A stretch of 64,000 nucleotides of DNA from an uncultured Trueperaceae bacterium (GTDB taxonomy: Bacteria; Deinococcota; Deinococci; Deinococcales; Trueperaceae), in the NCBI GenBank assembly GCA_913057685.1, contig CAJXOA010000005.1:24791-88790 (forward strand). The letters run 5' to 3'. Both the position numbers and the translations under genes were made by a program. The notes below the pieces were generated by a model. The model was not told the origin of the DNA. It worked only from the letters and a program-made list of their open reading frames with translations, and did no database searches. This document shows positions 49,839 to 59,874 of the stretch, in pieces (the stretch's first letter is position 1; each line of letters starts with the position of its first letter).

Positions 49839-52240
49839 GGCACCCAGACGTTCTTGACGCGGTGGGCGCGCTCGAGCCACCGGGGGCCGGCGGCGTCGCC
49901 GTCGTCGGACCAATCGATCGCGCGCCCGTCGTTCGTCCACGTGACCTTCAGGTTGCCCGCCGCGCGCCGTTCGACCTCCTGCCCGCCGGCCGGCGGCCCG
50001 ACGTACCAGACCGCCGCGACGTCGTCGTGGTCGGCGAGGACGTGCGCGAGGGGATCGCGCGGGCCGGTCAGCAGCTGCAGCGCGCCGCCGGGCAGGTCGC
50101 TCGCGTCGAGCACCTGGTACAGGTCGGTCGCGAGGAGCGGCCAGCGGGGGGAGGGCACCGCGACGACGCGGTTGCCGAACGCCAGCAACGGCGCCGCGAG
50201 GCTGACGAGGGCCAGGAGCGGCGCCTCGTCGGGGGCGACGACCCCGACGACGCCGTGCGGCTCCTTCATCGCCAGCGTCACGGTGCGCATGGGGACGCCG
50301 TGCACCGCCCCGTCGAGCTTGTCGGCGTGCGCGGCGTAGCGGAACAGGCGCGCGACCGACGTGCGGACCTCGTGCGCCGCGTCGTCCTCGCTCGCGCCGG
50401 TCAGGTCCCGGAGGCGCCCGGCGAAGTCCGCCGCGCGCGCCTCGAGGTTCTCCGCCAGGTAGTACAGCACCTGCGCGCGGGCGTGCCCGGTCGCGCGGGC
50501 CCACGCCCGGTCGGCGTGGGCGGCTTCGACGGCGTTGCGGACGTCCTTGCGGTTCGCGAGCGACGCCTCGCCGACGTGCCGTCCGTCGTGCGCGACCACC
50601 GGGAAGCTGCCGCCCCCGTCGGGCCGCACCTGCCGCCCCCCGACGTACAGCTTCGCGGTGCGGTCCAGCGGCGGCGGGGCGGAGGCCACACCCTCCACGT
50701 CGGGGCCGGTCCCCAGCGACGGCGTCGGGTCGGGCGCGAAGGCGCCCGCGGGGTAGGCGGGACGGCGGCGTTCGCCGCGCGGCACCAGGTAGGCGCGCAT
50801 GCCCTCCGCGCCGCCCTCGCGCCCGAACCCGGATTCGCGGACCCCGCCGAACCCGGCGGCGGCGTCGAACAGGTTCGTGGCGTTCACCCACACGACGCCC
50901 GCCTCGAGCTTCGGCGCGACGTCGAGGGCGACGTCGAGGGTTTGCGTCCAGACGCTGGCGGCGAGGCCGTAGCGACCATCGTTGGCGAGGGCGACCGCCT
51001 CGTCGTGCGTGCGGAAGGTGGTGGTGACGAGCACCGGACCGAAGATCTCCTCCCGCGCGATCGTCGCAGCCGGGTCGACCCGCTCGAACAGGGTCGGGGG
51101 GAAGAACGGACCGTCGTCGGGACGCGCCCAGCTCGGCTGCCAGCAGGTCGCGCCCTCCGCCTCGCCGATCGCGCACAACTCGCGGATGCGCTGCAGCTGG
51201 ACGGGCGCGACGATCGCGCCCATGTCGATCGCCTTGTCGAGCGGGTCGCCGACCCGCAGCGTCTCCATGCGGCGCTTGAGGCGGGCGTGCATCGCGTCGG
51301 CGATGCCCTCCTGCACGAGCAGGCGACTGCCGGCGCAGCAGACCTCCCCCTGGTTGAACCAGATCGCGTCGACGACGCCCTCGACGGCGGCGTCGAGGTC
51401 GGCGTCCTCGAACACGACGAAGGGGCTCTTGCCGCCCAACTCCAGCGTCAGGCCCTTGCCGCTGCCGGCGGTCGCGGTGCGGATCGTGCGGCCCACTTCG
51501 GTGCTGCCGGTGAAGGCGACCTTGTCGACGTCGGGGTGCGCGACGAGCGCCGCGCCGGTCGCGCCGTCGCCGGTCACGACGTTCAGCACGCCGGGCGGGA
51601 GGCCCGCCTCGCGCGCCAGTTCGGCGAAGGCGAGGGCGGTGAGGGGGGTGTGTTCGGCCGGCTTGACGACCGCGACGTTGCCGGCGGCGAGGGCGGGCGC
51701 GACCTTCCACGCCAGCATCAACAGCGGGAAGTTCCACGGGATCACCTGCCCCGCGACGCCCCACGGTTCGGTCTCGGGGAACGCCTCGTCGCGCAGGTCC
51801 GCCCAGCCGGCGTGGTGGTACAGGTGCCGCGCGACGAGGGGCACGTCGACGTCGCGCGATTCGCGGATCGGTTTGCCGTTGTCGAGCGTCTCGAGGACCG
51901 CCAGCAGCCGGGCGTGCTTCTGGACGTGGCGGGCGAGGGCGTACAGGTGCCGGGCGCGCTGGTGCGGCGGCAGCGACGCCCACCCCGGGAACGCCGCGCG
52001 GGCGGCGGCGACCGCCCGGTCGACGTCCTCGGGCGTGCCCTGCGCGACGGTGGCGAGGAGGTCGTCCTCGCGGGCGGGGTTGCGCGTCTCGAACGTCGCG
52101 CCGCTCGGCGCCTCCAGGACGCCGTCGATCGCGTGCCCGAAGCGGTGGTCGTGCGCGGCGAGCCAGGCGCGCGCCGGCGCGTCGGATTCGGGGGCGGGAC
52201 CGTACGTCATCGTCTCGAAGATCTCCTTCACGCGGCTCAC
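49826..52240 (-). CDS. Tandem aldehyde dehydrogenase (ALDH16-like fusion)
   Basis: 804 residues with two aldehyde-dehydrogenase units. Unit 1 (about 20-490) is complete: IPWNFPLLMLAWKVAPALAAG, FTGSTEVG, base Glu in LELGGKSP and the catalytic cysteines in NQGEVCCAGSR. Unit 2 (about 520-804) keeps the fold (YVGGRQVRPDG, EPHGVVGVVAPDEAPLLALV) but has no catalytic Cys block and is shorter, as in ALDH16-type enzymes. It probably oxidises an aldehyde with NAD. The GTG overlaps the upstream GNAT stop. In an operon with deoC, which releases acetaldehyde, acetaldehyde is a reasonable substrate. Confidence 0.88.
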   Translation of the reverse strand: MSRVKEIFETMTYGPAPESDAPARAWLAAHDHRFGHAIDGVLEAPSGATFETRNPAREDDLLATVAQGTPEDVDRAVAAARAAFPGWASLPPHQRARHLYALARHVQKHARLLAVLETLDNGKPIRESRDVDVPLVARHLYHHAGWADLRDEAFPETEPWGVAGQVIPWNFPLLMLAWKVAPALAAGNVAVVKPAEHTPLTALAFAELAREAGLPPGVLNVVTGDGATGAALVAHPDVDKVAFTGSTEVGRTIRTATAGSGKGLTLELGGKSPFVVFEDADLDAAVEGVVDAIWFNQGEVCCAGSRLLVQEGIADAMHARLKRRMETLRVGDPLDKAIDMGAIVAPVQLQRIRELCAIGEAEGATCWQPSWARPDDGPFFPPTLFERVDPAATIAREEIFGPVLVTTTFRTHDEAVALANDGRYGLAASVWTQTLDVALDVAPKLEAGVVWVNATNLFDAAAGFGGVRESGFGREGGAEGMRAYLVPRGERRRPAYPAGAFAPDPTPSLGTGPDVEGVASAPPPLDRTAKLYVGGRQVRPDGGGSFPVVAHDGRHVGEASLANRKDVRNAVEAAHADRAWARATGHARAQVLYYLAENLEARAADFAGRLRDLTGASEDDAAHEVRTSVARLFRYAAHADKLDGAVHGVPMRTVTLAMKEPHGVVGVVAPDEAPLLALVSLAAPLLAFGNRVVAVPSPRWPLLATDLYQVLDASDLPGGALQLLTGPRDPLAHVLADHDDVAAVWYVGPPAGGQEVERRAAGNLKVTWTNDGRAIDWSDDGDAAGPRWLERAHRVKNVWVPYGA

Positions 52241-52862
52241 GGGTGGGCCTCCTCGGCGGCGGGGGCGGTGCGGACGTACACGACCGGGTCGAACGGCGCG
52301 TCGGGCGCCTCGCGAACCCCCACGAGGCGGTACCCGGCGCGTTCGGCGACGGCGCGGCTGGGGGCGTTGTCGGGGTGGGCGTGGATCTCGAGGCGCGCGA
52401 GCCCCACGACGTCGAACCAGAGCGGTTCGAGCGCCCGCAGGGCGCGCGTGACGATCCCCCGCCCGGTGACGTGCGCGGCGAGCCAGTAGCCGACCTCGAG
52501 GGTGCGCGTGTCGGGGTGCAGCGCGGACGTCCCGACGACCCCGACGAGGGCGCCGCCTTGCTCCAGGCCGACGTCGAGGGCGCCGGCCGCCTCGAAGCGG
52601 GCGTCGGCGTCGCGCAGGAACGCCGCCGTGTCCGCCGGAGTGCGGGTCGTCTCGACCCACTCGAGCCACCGCCCGAGGTGCGCGCGGTCGGCGTCGATGC
52701 GGGCGAACAACGCCGGCGCGTCCTCCGGCACGAAGCGCCGCACCCGCAGGTCGCCCCCCAGGTCGAGGGGCAACGCCCGCGCCGCGGCGTGCCCGCCGGC
52801 GCGGAGCGCGGCGGCGTTCGCTTCGCGGGGCGCGACGGTGGGGGTGGGGGGAGCGTCCGGCA

Positions 52863-52863
<1 letters not shown>
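52237..52863 (-). CDS. RimJ/RimL-type GNAT acetyltransferase
   Basis: 208 residues. LRVRRFVPEDAPALFARIDADRAHLGRW-type start of the domain (about 40-65), LEVGYWLAAHVTGRGIVTRAL as the acetyl-CoA loop, and LEIHAHPDNAPSRAVAERAGYRLVG at the end. These acetylate N-terminal or small-molecule amines; the substrate here is unknown. ATG 52863 overlaps the deoC stop (TGATG), and its stop overlaps the ALDH start, giving a tight three-gene operon. Confidence 0.88.
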
Positions 52864-53879
<1,016 letters not shown>

Positions 53880-53944
53880 GGCGGCACCCCCTTCCCGGCG
53901 CGCGGGGCGCGCCGCAGGGGGCAGCGTACCGCGCGTCGGCGCCG

Positions 53945-53980
53945 TAGGATGGGCCATCCCACGCCGCGCCGCACGGCGCG
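53945..53980 (+). promoter_or_regulatory. Promoter palindrome and hairpin before the desulfhydrase gene
   Basis: TAGGAT (53945-53950) is a likely -10 box. It overlaps GGATGG-G-CCATCC (53947-53959), a 13-bp palindrome. Then CGCGCCG (53965-53971) and CGGCGCG (53974-53980) form a 7-bp stem ending right before TAGGAGG, the ribosome site of the GTG at 53993. Confidence 0.5.
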
Positions 53981-53992
53981 TAGGAGGTCCCC

Positions 53993-54994
53993 GTGCATCT
54001 CGCCCGTTTCCCCCGCCGGACCTACACCGACGCCCGCACGCCGCTCCATCCGCTCCCCCGCTTCTCCGCGGCGTTGGGCGGCCCCGAGATCTGGATCAAG
54101 CGCGACGACCGGACCGGCCTGGCGGCCGGCGGGAACAAGACCCGCAAGCTGGAGTTCCTCGTCGCCGACGCCCTCGCGCAGGGGGCGGACCTGCTGATCA
54201 CGACCGGCGCGCCGCAATCGAACCACGCCCGCCTGACGCTGGCGGCGGCGACGGTGGAGGGCCTGCGCACGCGGCTGTTGATCGAGGAGCGGGTGCCGGG
54301 CACGTACGCCGAGGACGCGGTCGGCAACGCGCTGCTGTTCGACCTGATGGACGTCGACCGGATCGAGGTCGTGCCCGCCGGAACCGACCTCGCCGCGGGC
54401 CTCGAGGCGATGGCGGACGCCGCCCGCGCCGAGGGGTTCACGCCGTACGTCGTGCCGGGGGGCGGCTCGACGCCGCTCGGGTCGCTCGGGTACGTCGCCT
54501 GCGCCGAGGAGACGCTGCAGCAGGCGTTCGAGCAGGGGGTGGCGTTCGATCACGTCGTCGCCGCGAGCGGCTCGGGGGGGACGCACGCCGGCCTGCTGGC
54601 GGGCCTGCACGGCGCGACGGCGAACCTGCCGTTGACGGGCGTCAGCGTCCGCGCCGACCGCGAGGCGCAGGAGGCGAAGATCCACCGGCTGGCGAGCGAG
54701 ACGTACGCTCTGGCCGGCGGCGCCGGCGAGGTGCCGCGCGAGGCGGTGGTGGTGCGCGACGACCAGGTGGGGCCCGGCTACAGCCTGCCGACCGACGCGA
54801 TGGCGGAGGCGGTGCGGCTGTTGGCCCGCACCGAAGCGATCCTGGCCGACCCGGTCTACACCGGCAAGGCGCTGGCGGGCCTCGTCGCGATGGTGCGCGA
54901 GGGTGCGCTGCGCGCGGACCAGCGGGTGCTGTTCGTGCATACCGGCGGGAGTCCGGCGCTGCACGCCTACCCCACGCAGGTGCGGACCGGGTGA
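53993..54994 (+). CDS. PLP-dependent D-cysteine desulfhydrase / ACC deaminase family enzyme
   Basis: A 333-residue fold-type II PLP enzyme. The cofactor Lys49 is in LAAGGNKTRKLEFLV, QSNH is in GAPQSNHARLTLAAA, and the phosphate-binding loop is ASGSGGTHAGLLAG. The family includes D-cysteine desulfhydrase, L-cysteate sulfo-lyase and ACC deaminase. The SGGTHAG loop favours desulfhydrase or lyase, but substrate choice is uncertain. It starts at GTG after AGGAGG. Its stop overlaps an aspartate-racemase-family gene, which suggests D-amino-acid metabolism. Confidence 0.85.
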   Translation: MHLARFPRRTYTDARTPLHPLPRFSAALGGPEIWIKRDDRTGLAAGGNKTRKLEFLVADALAQGADLLITTGAPQSNHARLTLAAATVEGLRTRLLIEERVPGTYAEDAVGNALLFDLMDVDRIEVVPAGTDLAAGLEAMADAARAEGFTPYVVPGGGSTPLGSLGYVACAEETLQQAFEQGVAFDHVVAASGSGGTHAGLLAGLHGATANLPLTGVSVRADREAQEAKIHRLASETYALAGGAGEVPREAVVVRDDQVGPGYSLPTDAMAEAVRLLARTEAILADPVYTGKALAGLVAMVREGALRADQRVLFVHTGGSPALHAYPTQVRTG

Positions 54995-55734
54995 TCCCGG
55001 CGGCGGACCCCGCCCGCCCGACGGTGGGCGTGATCGGCGGCATGGGGCCGGCGGCGACGTGGGCGTTCGCCGAGGCGGTCCTCGCCGCGACGCCGGCCGC
55101 CTCGGAGCAGGACCACCTGCGGCTGGTCGTCGACGCCGACCCCGCGATCCCCGACCGGAACGCCGCGATGGCGGGCGACGGCCCGTCGCCCGCCCCGACG
55201 TTGGCGGCGAAGGGCGCGGCGCTCCTGGAGGCCGGCGCCGACCTCGTGTGCATGCCGTGCGTCACGGCGCACGCCTTCGCCGATGAGCTGCGCGCGGCGG
55301 TGGGGGCGGCGTGGGTGGACGCGGTGGAGGCGAGCGCGGACGCGGTCCGCGCCGCCGCGCCGGACGCCCGCCGGGTGGGGCTGATCGCGACGACGTCGAC
55401 GCACCGGGCGGGGCACGTGCCCGCCGCCCTCGCGCGTCGCGGGCTCGCCGTCGTCCCCGCCGAGGCGGACGAACACGCGGCGTGGATGGACCTGATCTAC
55501 GCCGTGAAGGCCGGCCGGCACGGCGAGGGGGAGCGGGCCGCGGCGCGGGCGTGGGCGGCGCGGAGCGTCGCGGCGGGCGCCGAGGTGCTGCTGGCGGCGT
55601 GCACCGAGGTGCCGTTGCTGCTGCAGGACGGCGACGCGGACGTGCCGGTGGTGTCGGCGACCGAGGCGCTGGCGGCCGCGGTCGTGGCGCGGGCCGGAGC
55701 GCGGGCCGGGGCGCGGAACGACGCGCGTCCGTAG
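54991..55734 (+). CDS. Aspartate/glutamate racemase family protein
   Basis: 247 residues, cofactor-independent racemase fold. GVIGGMGPAATWAFAEAV is at the start, the first catalytic Cys is in CMPCVTAHAF (C90; family usually CNTAH, so Asn is replaced by Val), and the second is in LAACTEVPLLL. Both cysteines needed for two-base racemisation are present. It probably interconverts D/L-aspartate or a related acid. GTG 54991 overlaps the stop of the PLP enzyme. The C-terminus is Ala/Arg-rich. Confidence 0.87.
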   Translation: MIPAADPARPTVGVIGGMGPAATWAFAEAVLAATPAASEQDHLRLVVDADPAIPDRNAAMAGDGPSPAPTLAAKGAALLEAGADLVCMPCVTAHAFADELRAAVGAAWVDAVEASADAVRAAAPDARRVGLIATTSTHRAGHVPAALARRGLAVVPAEADEHAAWMDLIYAVKAGRHGEGERAAARAWAARSVAAGAEVLLAACTEVPLLLQDGDADVPVVSATEALAAAVVARAGARAGARNDARP

Positions 55735-55779
55735 GGCCCCCGCGAGGACGACGGGGACGCGCGCGGTTCTGAGGCCGAG

Positions 55780-55831
55780 CGGACGCATTGCGTCCGGTTC
55801 CTTGACGATTCGGACGCGTCGCGAGTAATCT
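55780..55831 (+). promoter_or_regulatory. Operator-promoter of the Lrp-family gene
   Basis: CGGACGC-ATT-GCGTCCG (55780-55796) is a perfect palindrome. A third half-site CGGACGC (55811-55817) lies inside the spacer of a clear promoter, TTGACG (55802-55807), 18 bp, TAATCT (55826-55831). The spacing suits autoregulation by the Lrp-type protein encoded just downstream. Confidence 0.75.
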
Positions 55832-55871
55832 CGCGGCAGGCTGCAACGTGATGCAGGATCGGAGGATCCGC

Positions 55872-56384
55872 GTGGGCACCCCCTGGTACCGCCAACTCGA
55901 CCCGACCGACCGCGCCATCGTCGACCTCCTACGCGAGGACGGCCGCATGGCGTTTCGGGAGGTGGCGCGCCGCATCGGGGTGTCGGAATCCATGGTCCGC
56001 AAACGCGTCGCACGCCTCCTCGAGGAGGGCTGGATGACGATCCAAGCGATCTCCGACCCCCTCGCGCTCGGGACGCCGGTCGTCGCGACGACCTACGCCC
56101 GCGCGCACCCCGGTCTGGTGGAGGAGGTCACCGACCGCATCGCGCGGCACCCCGCCGCGCGCTACGTCGCCATCGGCGTCGGCAGCCACAACGTGGTCGT
56201 CGAATCCCTCCACGCCGACGTCGAGGAACTCCACGCGTTCCTCACCGAGGAGCTGGGCCACCCCGGGATCACGTCCAGCGAAACCGTGCACGTCGTGAAG
56301 ATCAAGAAGAGCGTCTGGGACTGGGCCATCCCCGGGGAGCCCGACTCGGACGACGCCCCCGTGTCCGTAGGGAGTGCCCCATGA
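55872..56384 (+). CDS. Lrp/AsnC family transcriptional regulator
   Basis: 170 residues from GTG 55872 (GGAGGAT upstream); an ATG at 55848 would add eight. Helix-turn-helix at about 8-55: LDPTDRAIVDLLREDGRM, FREVARRIGVSESMVRKRVARL. The ligand-binding RAM domain (about 65-150) has VATTYARAHPGLVEEV, YVAIGVGSHNVVVESLHAD and TSSETVHVVKIKKSVWDW. It probably senses an amino acid or peptide product and controls the adjoining ABC transporter (ATGA overlap with its first gene) and itself. Confidence 0.92.
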   Translation: MGTPWYRQLDPTDRAIVDLLREDGRMAFREVARRIGVSESMVRKRVARLLEEGWMTIQAISDPLALGTPVVATTYARAHPGLVEEVTDRIARHPAARYVAIGVGSHNVVVESLHADVEELHAFLTEELGHPGITSSETVHVVKIKKSVWDWAIPGEPDSDDAPVSVGSAP

Positions 56385-57898
56385 CCATCCTCCGACCGTT
56401 CCTCCTCGCCCTGGCGACCCTCGTGACGTTCACCGTCGCGACCGCCCAAACCCCCGGCGGCACCCTCACCGCCGCCTGGAGCGACACCCCCGGCCTCGAC
56501 CCGCACGCGACGACGGCCTACAACTCGTTCCAGGTCCTGCAGCAGACCCTCGACACCCTCGTCGAACTCGACGCGAACCTCGAGCCGGTCCCCGCCCTCG
56601 CCGAATCGTGGAGCCTGAGCGACGACGGCCTCGTGTGGACCTTCGAGCTGCGCGACGACGTCACCTTCTCCAACGGCCGCGCGTTCACCGCCGACGACGT
56701 CGTCTACACGTACGAACGCATGCTCGACCCCGACGTCTCCGGCAACACCTGGCGCCTCTCCGAGGTCGCCAGCGTCGAGGCGGACGGCGCGCACACCGTG
56801 CGCTTCACGCTGAACGCCCCCAACGCCGGCTTCCTCGCCAAGCTCGGCAGCGGCGCGCCGTTCGGCATCATCGCGCGCGAGTCGGTCGAGGCCGGCACCA
56901 TCGACGCGCAGGGCCCCATCGGGACCGGCCCGTTCGTCATCACCGACTTCCAGCCCGGCACGAGCATCACCCTCGAGCGCAACGACGCCTACTGGCGCAC
57001 CGACGCCGACGGCACGCCCCTGCCGTACCTCGACGGCCTGCAGCTCGACATCATCCCCGACCCGTCGGTCAAGCGCAGCGCGCTGGTGAGCGGCGACGTC
57101 GACTGGAGCCTCACCGTGCCGCTGCAGTCGGTCGAGGAGCTCGAGGCGCGCGACGACGTCGTCGTCGACGCCACCCCCGCCCCCAGCTACCACTACATCG
57201 GCCTGAACACCGAGGTCGAACCGCTCGACGACGTCCGCGTCCGCCGCGCCATCGCCGAAGCGATCGATCGCGAACAGATCGCCGAAGCCGCCACCTTCGG
57301 GACCGGCACCGCCACCCAGGACCCGATCCCCTCGACCAGCCAGTGGGCGATCGACTACGCCCCGTACGGCGGCGACCTCGACGCGGCCCGCGCCCTGCTC
57401 GAGGAGGCCGGCGTCGCCGACGGCTTCGCCATCGACCTCATGGCGACCACCGCCTACCCCGAGGACATCCGGGCGGCGCAGGTCATCCAGGCGCAGCTCG
57501 CCCCGCTCGGCATCGACGTCACCATCGACACCCGCGAGTTCGGCGACTGGCTGGAGCAGCAGGCGCAGGGCACGTACGACACCCTGATCCTCTCCTGGTT
57601 GGTGCTGCTCGACCCCGACGACTTCTTCTACGCCCAGCACAAGAGCGACGGCGCGTTCAACGTCACCGGGTACGAGAACGAGACGCTCGACGACCTGCTG
57701 CTGCGCGGCCGCGCGGAAACCGCGTTCCCCGACCGCTACGCCATCTACGAGCAGGTGAACCGCGAGATCGTCCGCGACGCGCCGTTCATCTACCTCTACA
57801 ACCCCGCCAACATCCAGGCGTACGTGCCGGCCGTCGAGGGCTACGCCGCCCGCGCCGACCAAACGATCCGCTTCGTCGAGACCTGGCTGAACGACTGA
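56381..57898 (+). CDS. ABC transporter solute-binding protein, peptide/nickel (SBP family 5)
   Basis: 505 residues. Signal peptide 1-22 (LATLVTFTVATAQ). The family 5 pattern is clear: LEPVPALAESWSLSDDGLVW, FELRDDVTFSNGRAFTADDV, PIGTGPFVITDFQPG, VRRAIAEAIDREQIAEAA. It captures oligopeptides or similar solutes outside the membrane and hands them to the permeases encoded next. The ATG overlaps the regulator stop. No lipobox is seen, so it may be a free periplasmic protein. Confidence 0.92.
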   Translation: MTILRPFLLALATLVTFTVATAQTPGGTLTAAWSDTPGLDPHATTAYNSFQVLQQTLDTLVELDANLEPVPALAESWSLSDDGLVWTFELRDDVTFSNGRAFTADDVVYTYERMLDPDVSGNTWRLSEVASVEADGAHTVRFTLNAPNAGFLAKLGSGAPFGIIARESVEAGTIDAQGPIGTGPFVITDFQPGTSITLERNDAYWRTDADGTPLPYLDGLQLDIIPDPSVKRSALVSGDVDWSLTVPLQSVEELEARDDVVVDATPAPSYHYIGLNTEVEPLDDVRVRRAIAEAIDREQIAEAATFGTGTATQDPIPSTSQWAIDYAPYGGDLDAARALLEEAGVADGFAIDLMATTAYPEDIRAAQVIQAQLAPLGIDVTIDTREFGDWLEQQAQGTYDTLILSWLVLLDPDDFFYAQHKSDGAFNVTGYENETLDDLLLRGRAETAFPDRYAIYEQVNREIVRDAPFIYLYNPANIQAYVPAVEGYAARADQTIRFVETWLND

Positions 57899-57909
57899 CG
57901 TTCCCCCCC

Positions 57910-57941
57910 GGGGGTGGGCCCCCCGCCCACCCCCCCCCCCC
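57910..57941 (+). terminator. Hairpin with poly-C tract between binding protein and permeases
   Basis: GGGGGTGGGC (57910-57919) and GCCCACCCCC (57925-57934) form a 10-bp stem with a CCCCC loop. A run of 12 C (57930-57941) overlaps the right arm. Such an intergenic stem commonly lowers permease expression relative to the binding protein. Confidence 0.6.
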
Positions 57942-58017
57942 TCCCGGGGCGACCCCCTCCACCCCTCCCCCCTGACGCGGCCGCGCCGCGTTCGGCCCCC
58001 GGGCCCCTAGGTCGCCG

Positions 58018-58968
58018 ATGTCGATCCGTTACCTGCTGCGGCGCCTCGCCACCCTCCTGCTCGTGTTGCTTGGGGTGTCGATCGTCGCTTTCAGCGTCCA
58101 ACCGCTGCTCCCCGGCAGCGCCGCCCGCGTCCGCCTCGGCGTCCAAGCGACCGACGAGGCGGTCGCCGCGCTCGAGGCCCGCATGGGCCTCGACCGGCCG
58201 CTGGTGGTGCAGTACCTCGACTGGGCGGGCGGGATGGTGCTGCGCGGCGACTTCGGCGACAGCATGGTCACCGGCACCCCGATCCGCGACGAGATCGTCC
58301 GGCGGGTGCCCGCCACCGTCGGACTGGCGTTCGCCGCGCTCCTCGTCGGCCTCGCCATCGCCCTCCCGCTGGGGATCCTCTCCGCCCTCAAGCCGGGCGG
58401 GAAACGCGACCTCGGCGCGTCGATCTTCAGCCAGATCGGCGTCTCGATCCCCGACTTCTGGATGGGGATCCTGTTCATCCTCCTGTTCGCCGAGACGCTC
58501 GGGTGGCTCCCGAGCTCCGGGTACGCGCCGCTCTCCGCCGGCCTCGGCGCGTGGGCGTCGCACCTGGTCCTCCCCGCCCTCACCGCCGGCCTGATCAGCG
58601 GCTCGATCATGACGCGCTTCGTGCGCAGCGCCATGCTGGAGGTCCTCGGCATGGACTACGTCCGCACCGCCCACGCCAAGGGCGTCGCGGCCCGCCGCGT
58701 CCTCACGAAGCACGTCCTGCGCAACGCCGCGATCAGCGTCGTCACCATCATCGGCCTGCAGATGGCGACGCTGCTCTCCAGCATCGTCGTGATCGAAATC
58801 ATCTTCGCCTGGCCCGGCCTCGGCCAACTCGCCCTGAACGCCACGCTGCAGCGCGACTACCCCGTCCTGCAGGCGTCGGTCCTGATGGCCGCCGTCGCCT
58901 TCACCGTCGTCAACCTCCTCACCGACCTGTCGTACGTCCTCCTCGACCCCAGCGTGGAGGTCGCCTGA
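58018..58968 (+). CDS. ABC transporter permease, DppB type
   Basis: 316 residues with six membrane helices and a periplasmic loop after helix 1. It starts IRYLLRRLATLLLVLLGVSI. The EAA loop that docks the ATPase is MDYVRTAHAKGVAARRVLTK. LLSSIVVIEIIFAWPGLGQL is typical of DppB/OppB. It forms the channel with the next permease. The start follows a 119-bp spacer holding a hairpin. Confidence 0.92.
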   Translation: MSIRYLLRRLATLLLVLLGVSIVAFSVQPLLPGSAARVRLGVQATDEAVAALEARMGLDRPLVVQYLDWAGGMVLRGDFGDSMVTGTPIRDEIVRRVPATVGLAFAALLVGLAIALPLGILSALKPGGKRDLGASIFSQIGVSIPDFWMGILFILLFAETLGWLPSSGYAPLSAGLGAWASHLVLPALTAGLISGSIMTRFVRSAMLEVLGMDYVRTAHAKGVAARRVLTKHVLRNAAISVVTIIGLQMATLLSSIVVIEIIFAWPGLGQLALNATLQRDYPVLQASVLMAAVAFTVVNLLTDLSYVLLDPSVEVA

Positions 58969-59852
58969 TGGCGACCGCCGCCCGCGACGGGGGCGCCTCG
59001 ACGTCGGCGCGCGCGCCGTGGCGCGACGCGCTCCGCCGCTTCGCCCGCCACCGCCTGGCGATGACCGGCGCCGGCCTCGTCGCGCTGCTGGTCTTCACCG
59101 CCGTGTTCGGTCGCGCCGTCGCGCCGTACGACCCGCTGGCGATGGACTTCACCGCCCGCTTCGCGCCGCCCAGCCTCGCGCACCCCTTCGGCACCGACGA
59201 CTTCGGTCGCGACGTCCTCAGCCGCATCCTGTACGGCGCACGGATCTCGCTGCAGGTCGCCTTCATCGCCGTCGGGCTCAGCGGCACGGCGGGCGTCGCC
59301 CTCGGCCTCGCCGCCGGGTACTTGGGCGGGTGGATCGACGAGCTCGTCATGCGCTTCATGGACGTCCTCTTCGCCTTCCCCGCCGTCCTGCTGGCGATCA
59401 CCGTCATGGCGGTCCTCGGTCGGGGGGTCGGCAACGCCATGATCGCCATCGCGATCGTGTACGTCCCCATCTTCGCGCGCGTGACGCGCGGCGCGGTGTT
59501 GTCGGTCCGCGCCCGCGAGTACGTCACCGCCGCCCGCGCGCTCGGGTCGCGCAGCCACCGCGTGATGCTGGGGCACGTCCTGCCGAACGCCGTCGGGCCG
59601 ATCATCGTCCAGACGTCGCTCAGCCTCGCCTTCGCCATCCTCGCCGAAGCCGCCCTGTCGTTCTTCGGTCTGGGGACGCAACCGCCCGACCCCAGTTGGG
59701 GCCGGATGCTGTCCGAGGGCCGCGGGTTCCTCCGTCAGGCGCCGTGGATGGGGATCTTTCCCGGCCTCGCGATCATGGTGTCGGTCCTGGGCTTCAACTT
59801 CCTCGGCGACGGCCTCCGCGACCTGCTCGACCCCCGCACCCGCCGCCGTTGA
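58968..59852 (+). CDS. ABC transporter permease, DppC type
   Basis: 294 residues. OppC_N-like start (RRFARHRLAMTGAGLVALLV), HPFGTDDFGRDVLSRILYGAR, EAA loop AREYVTAARALGSRSHRVML and FFGLGTQPPDPSWGRMLSEGR are all DppC/OppC signatures. The ATG overlaps the previous stop (TGATG). No ATPase gene follows; the next gene is convergent, so the ATP-hydrolysing subunits must come from elsewhere. Confidence 0.93.
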   Translation: MATAARDGGASTSARAPWRDALRRFARHRLAMTGAGLVALLVFTAVFGRAVAPYDPLAMDFTARFAPPSLAHPFGTDDFGRDVLSRILYGARISLQVAFIAVGLSGTAGVALGLAAGYLGGWIDELVMRFMDVLFAFPAVLLAITVMAVLGRGVGNAMIAIAIVYVPIFARVTRGAVLSVRAREYVTAARALGSRSHRVMLGHVLPNAVGPIIVQTSLSLAFAILAEAALSFFGLGTQPPDPSWGRMLSEGRGFLRQAPWMGIFPGLAIMVSVLGFNFLGDGLRDLLDPRTRRR

Positions 59853-59874
59853 GGCCCGCGCGCCCCCCGGGCCC

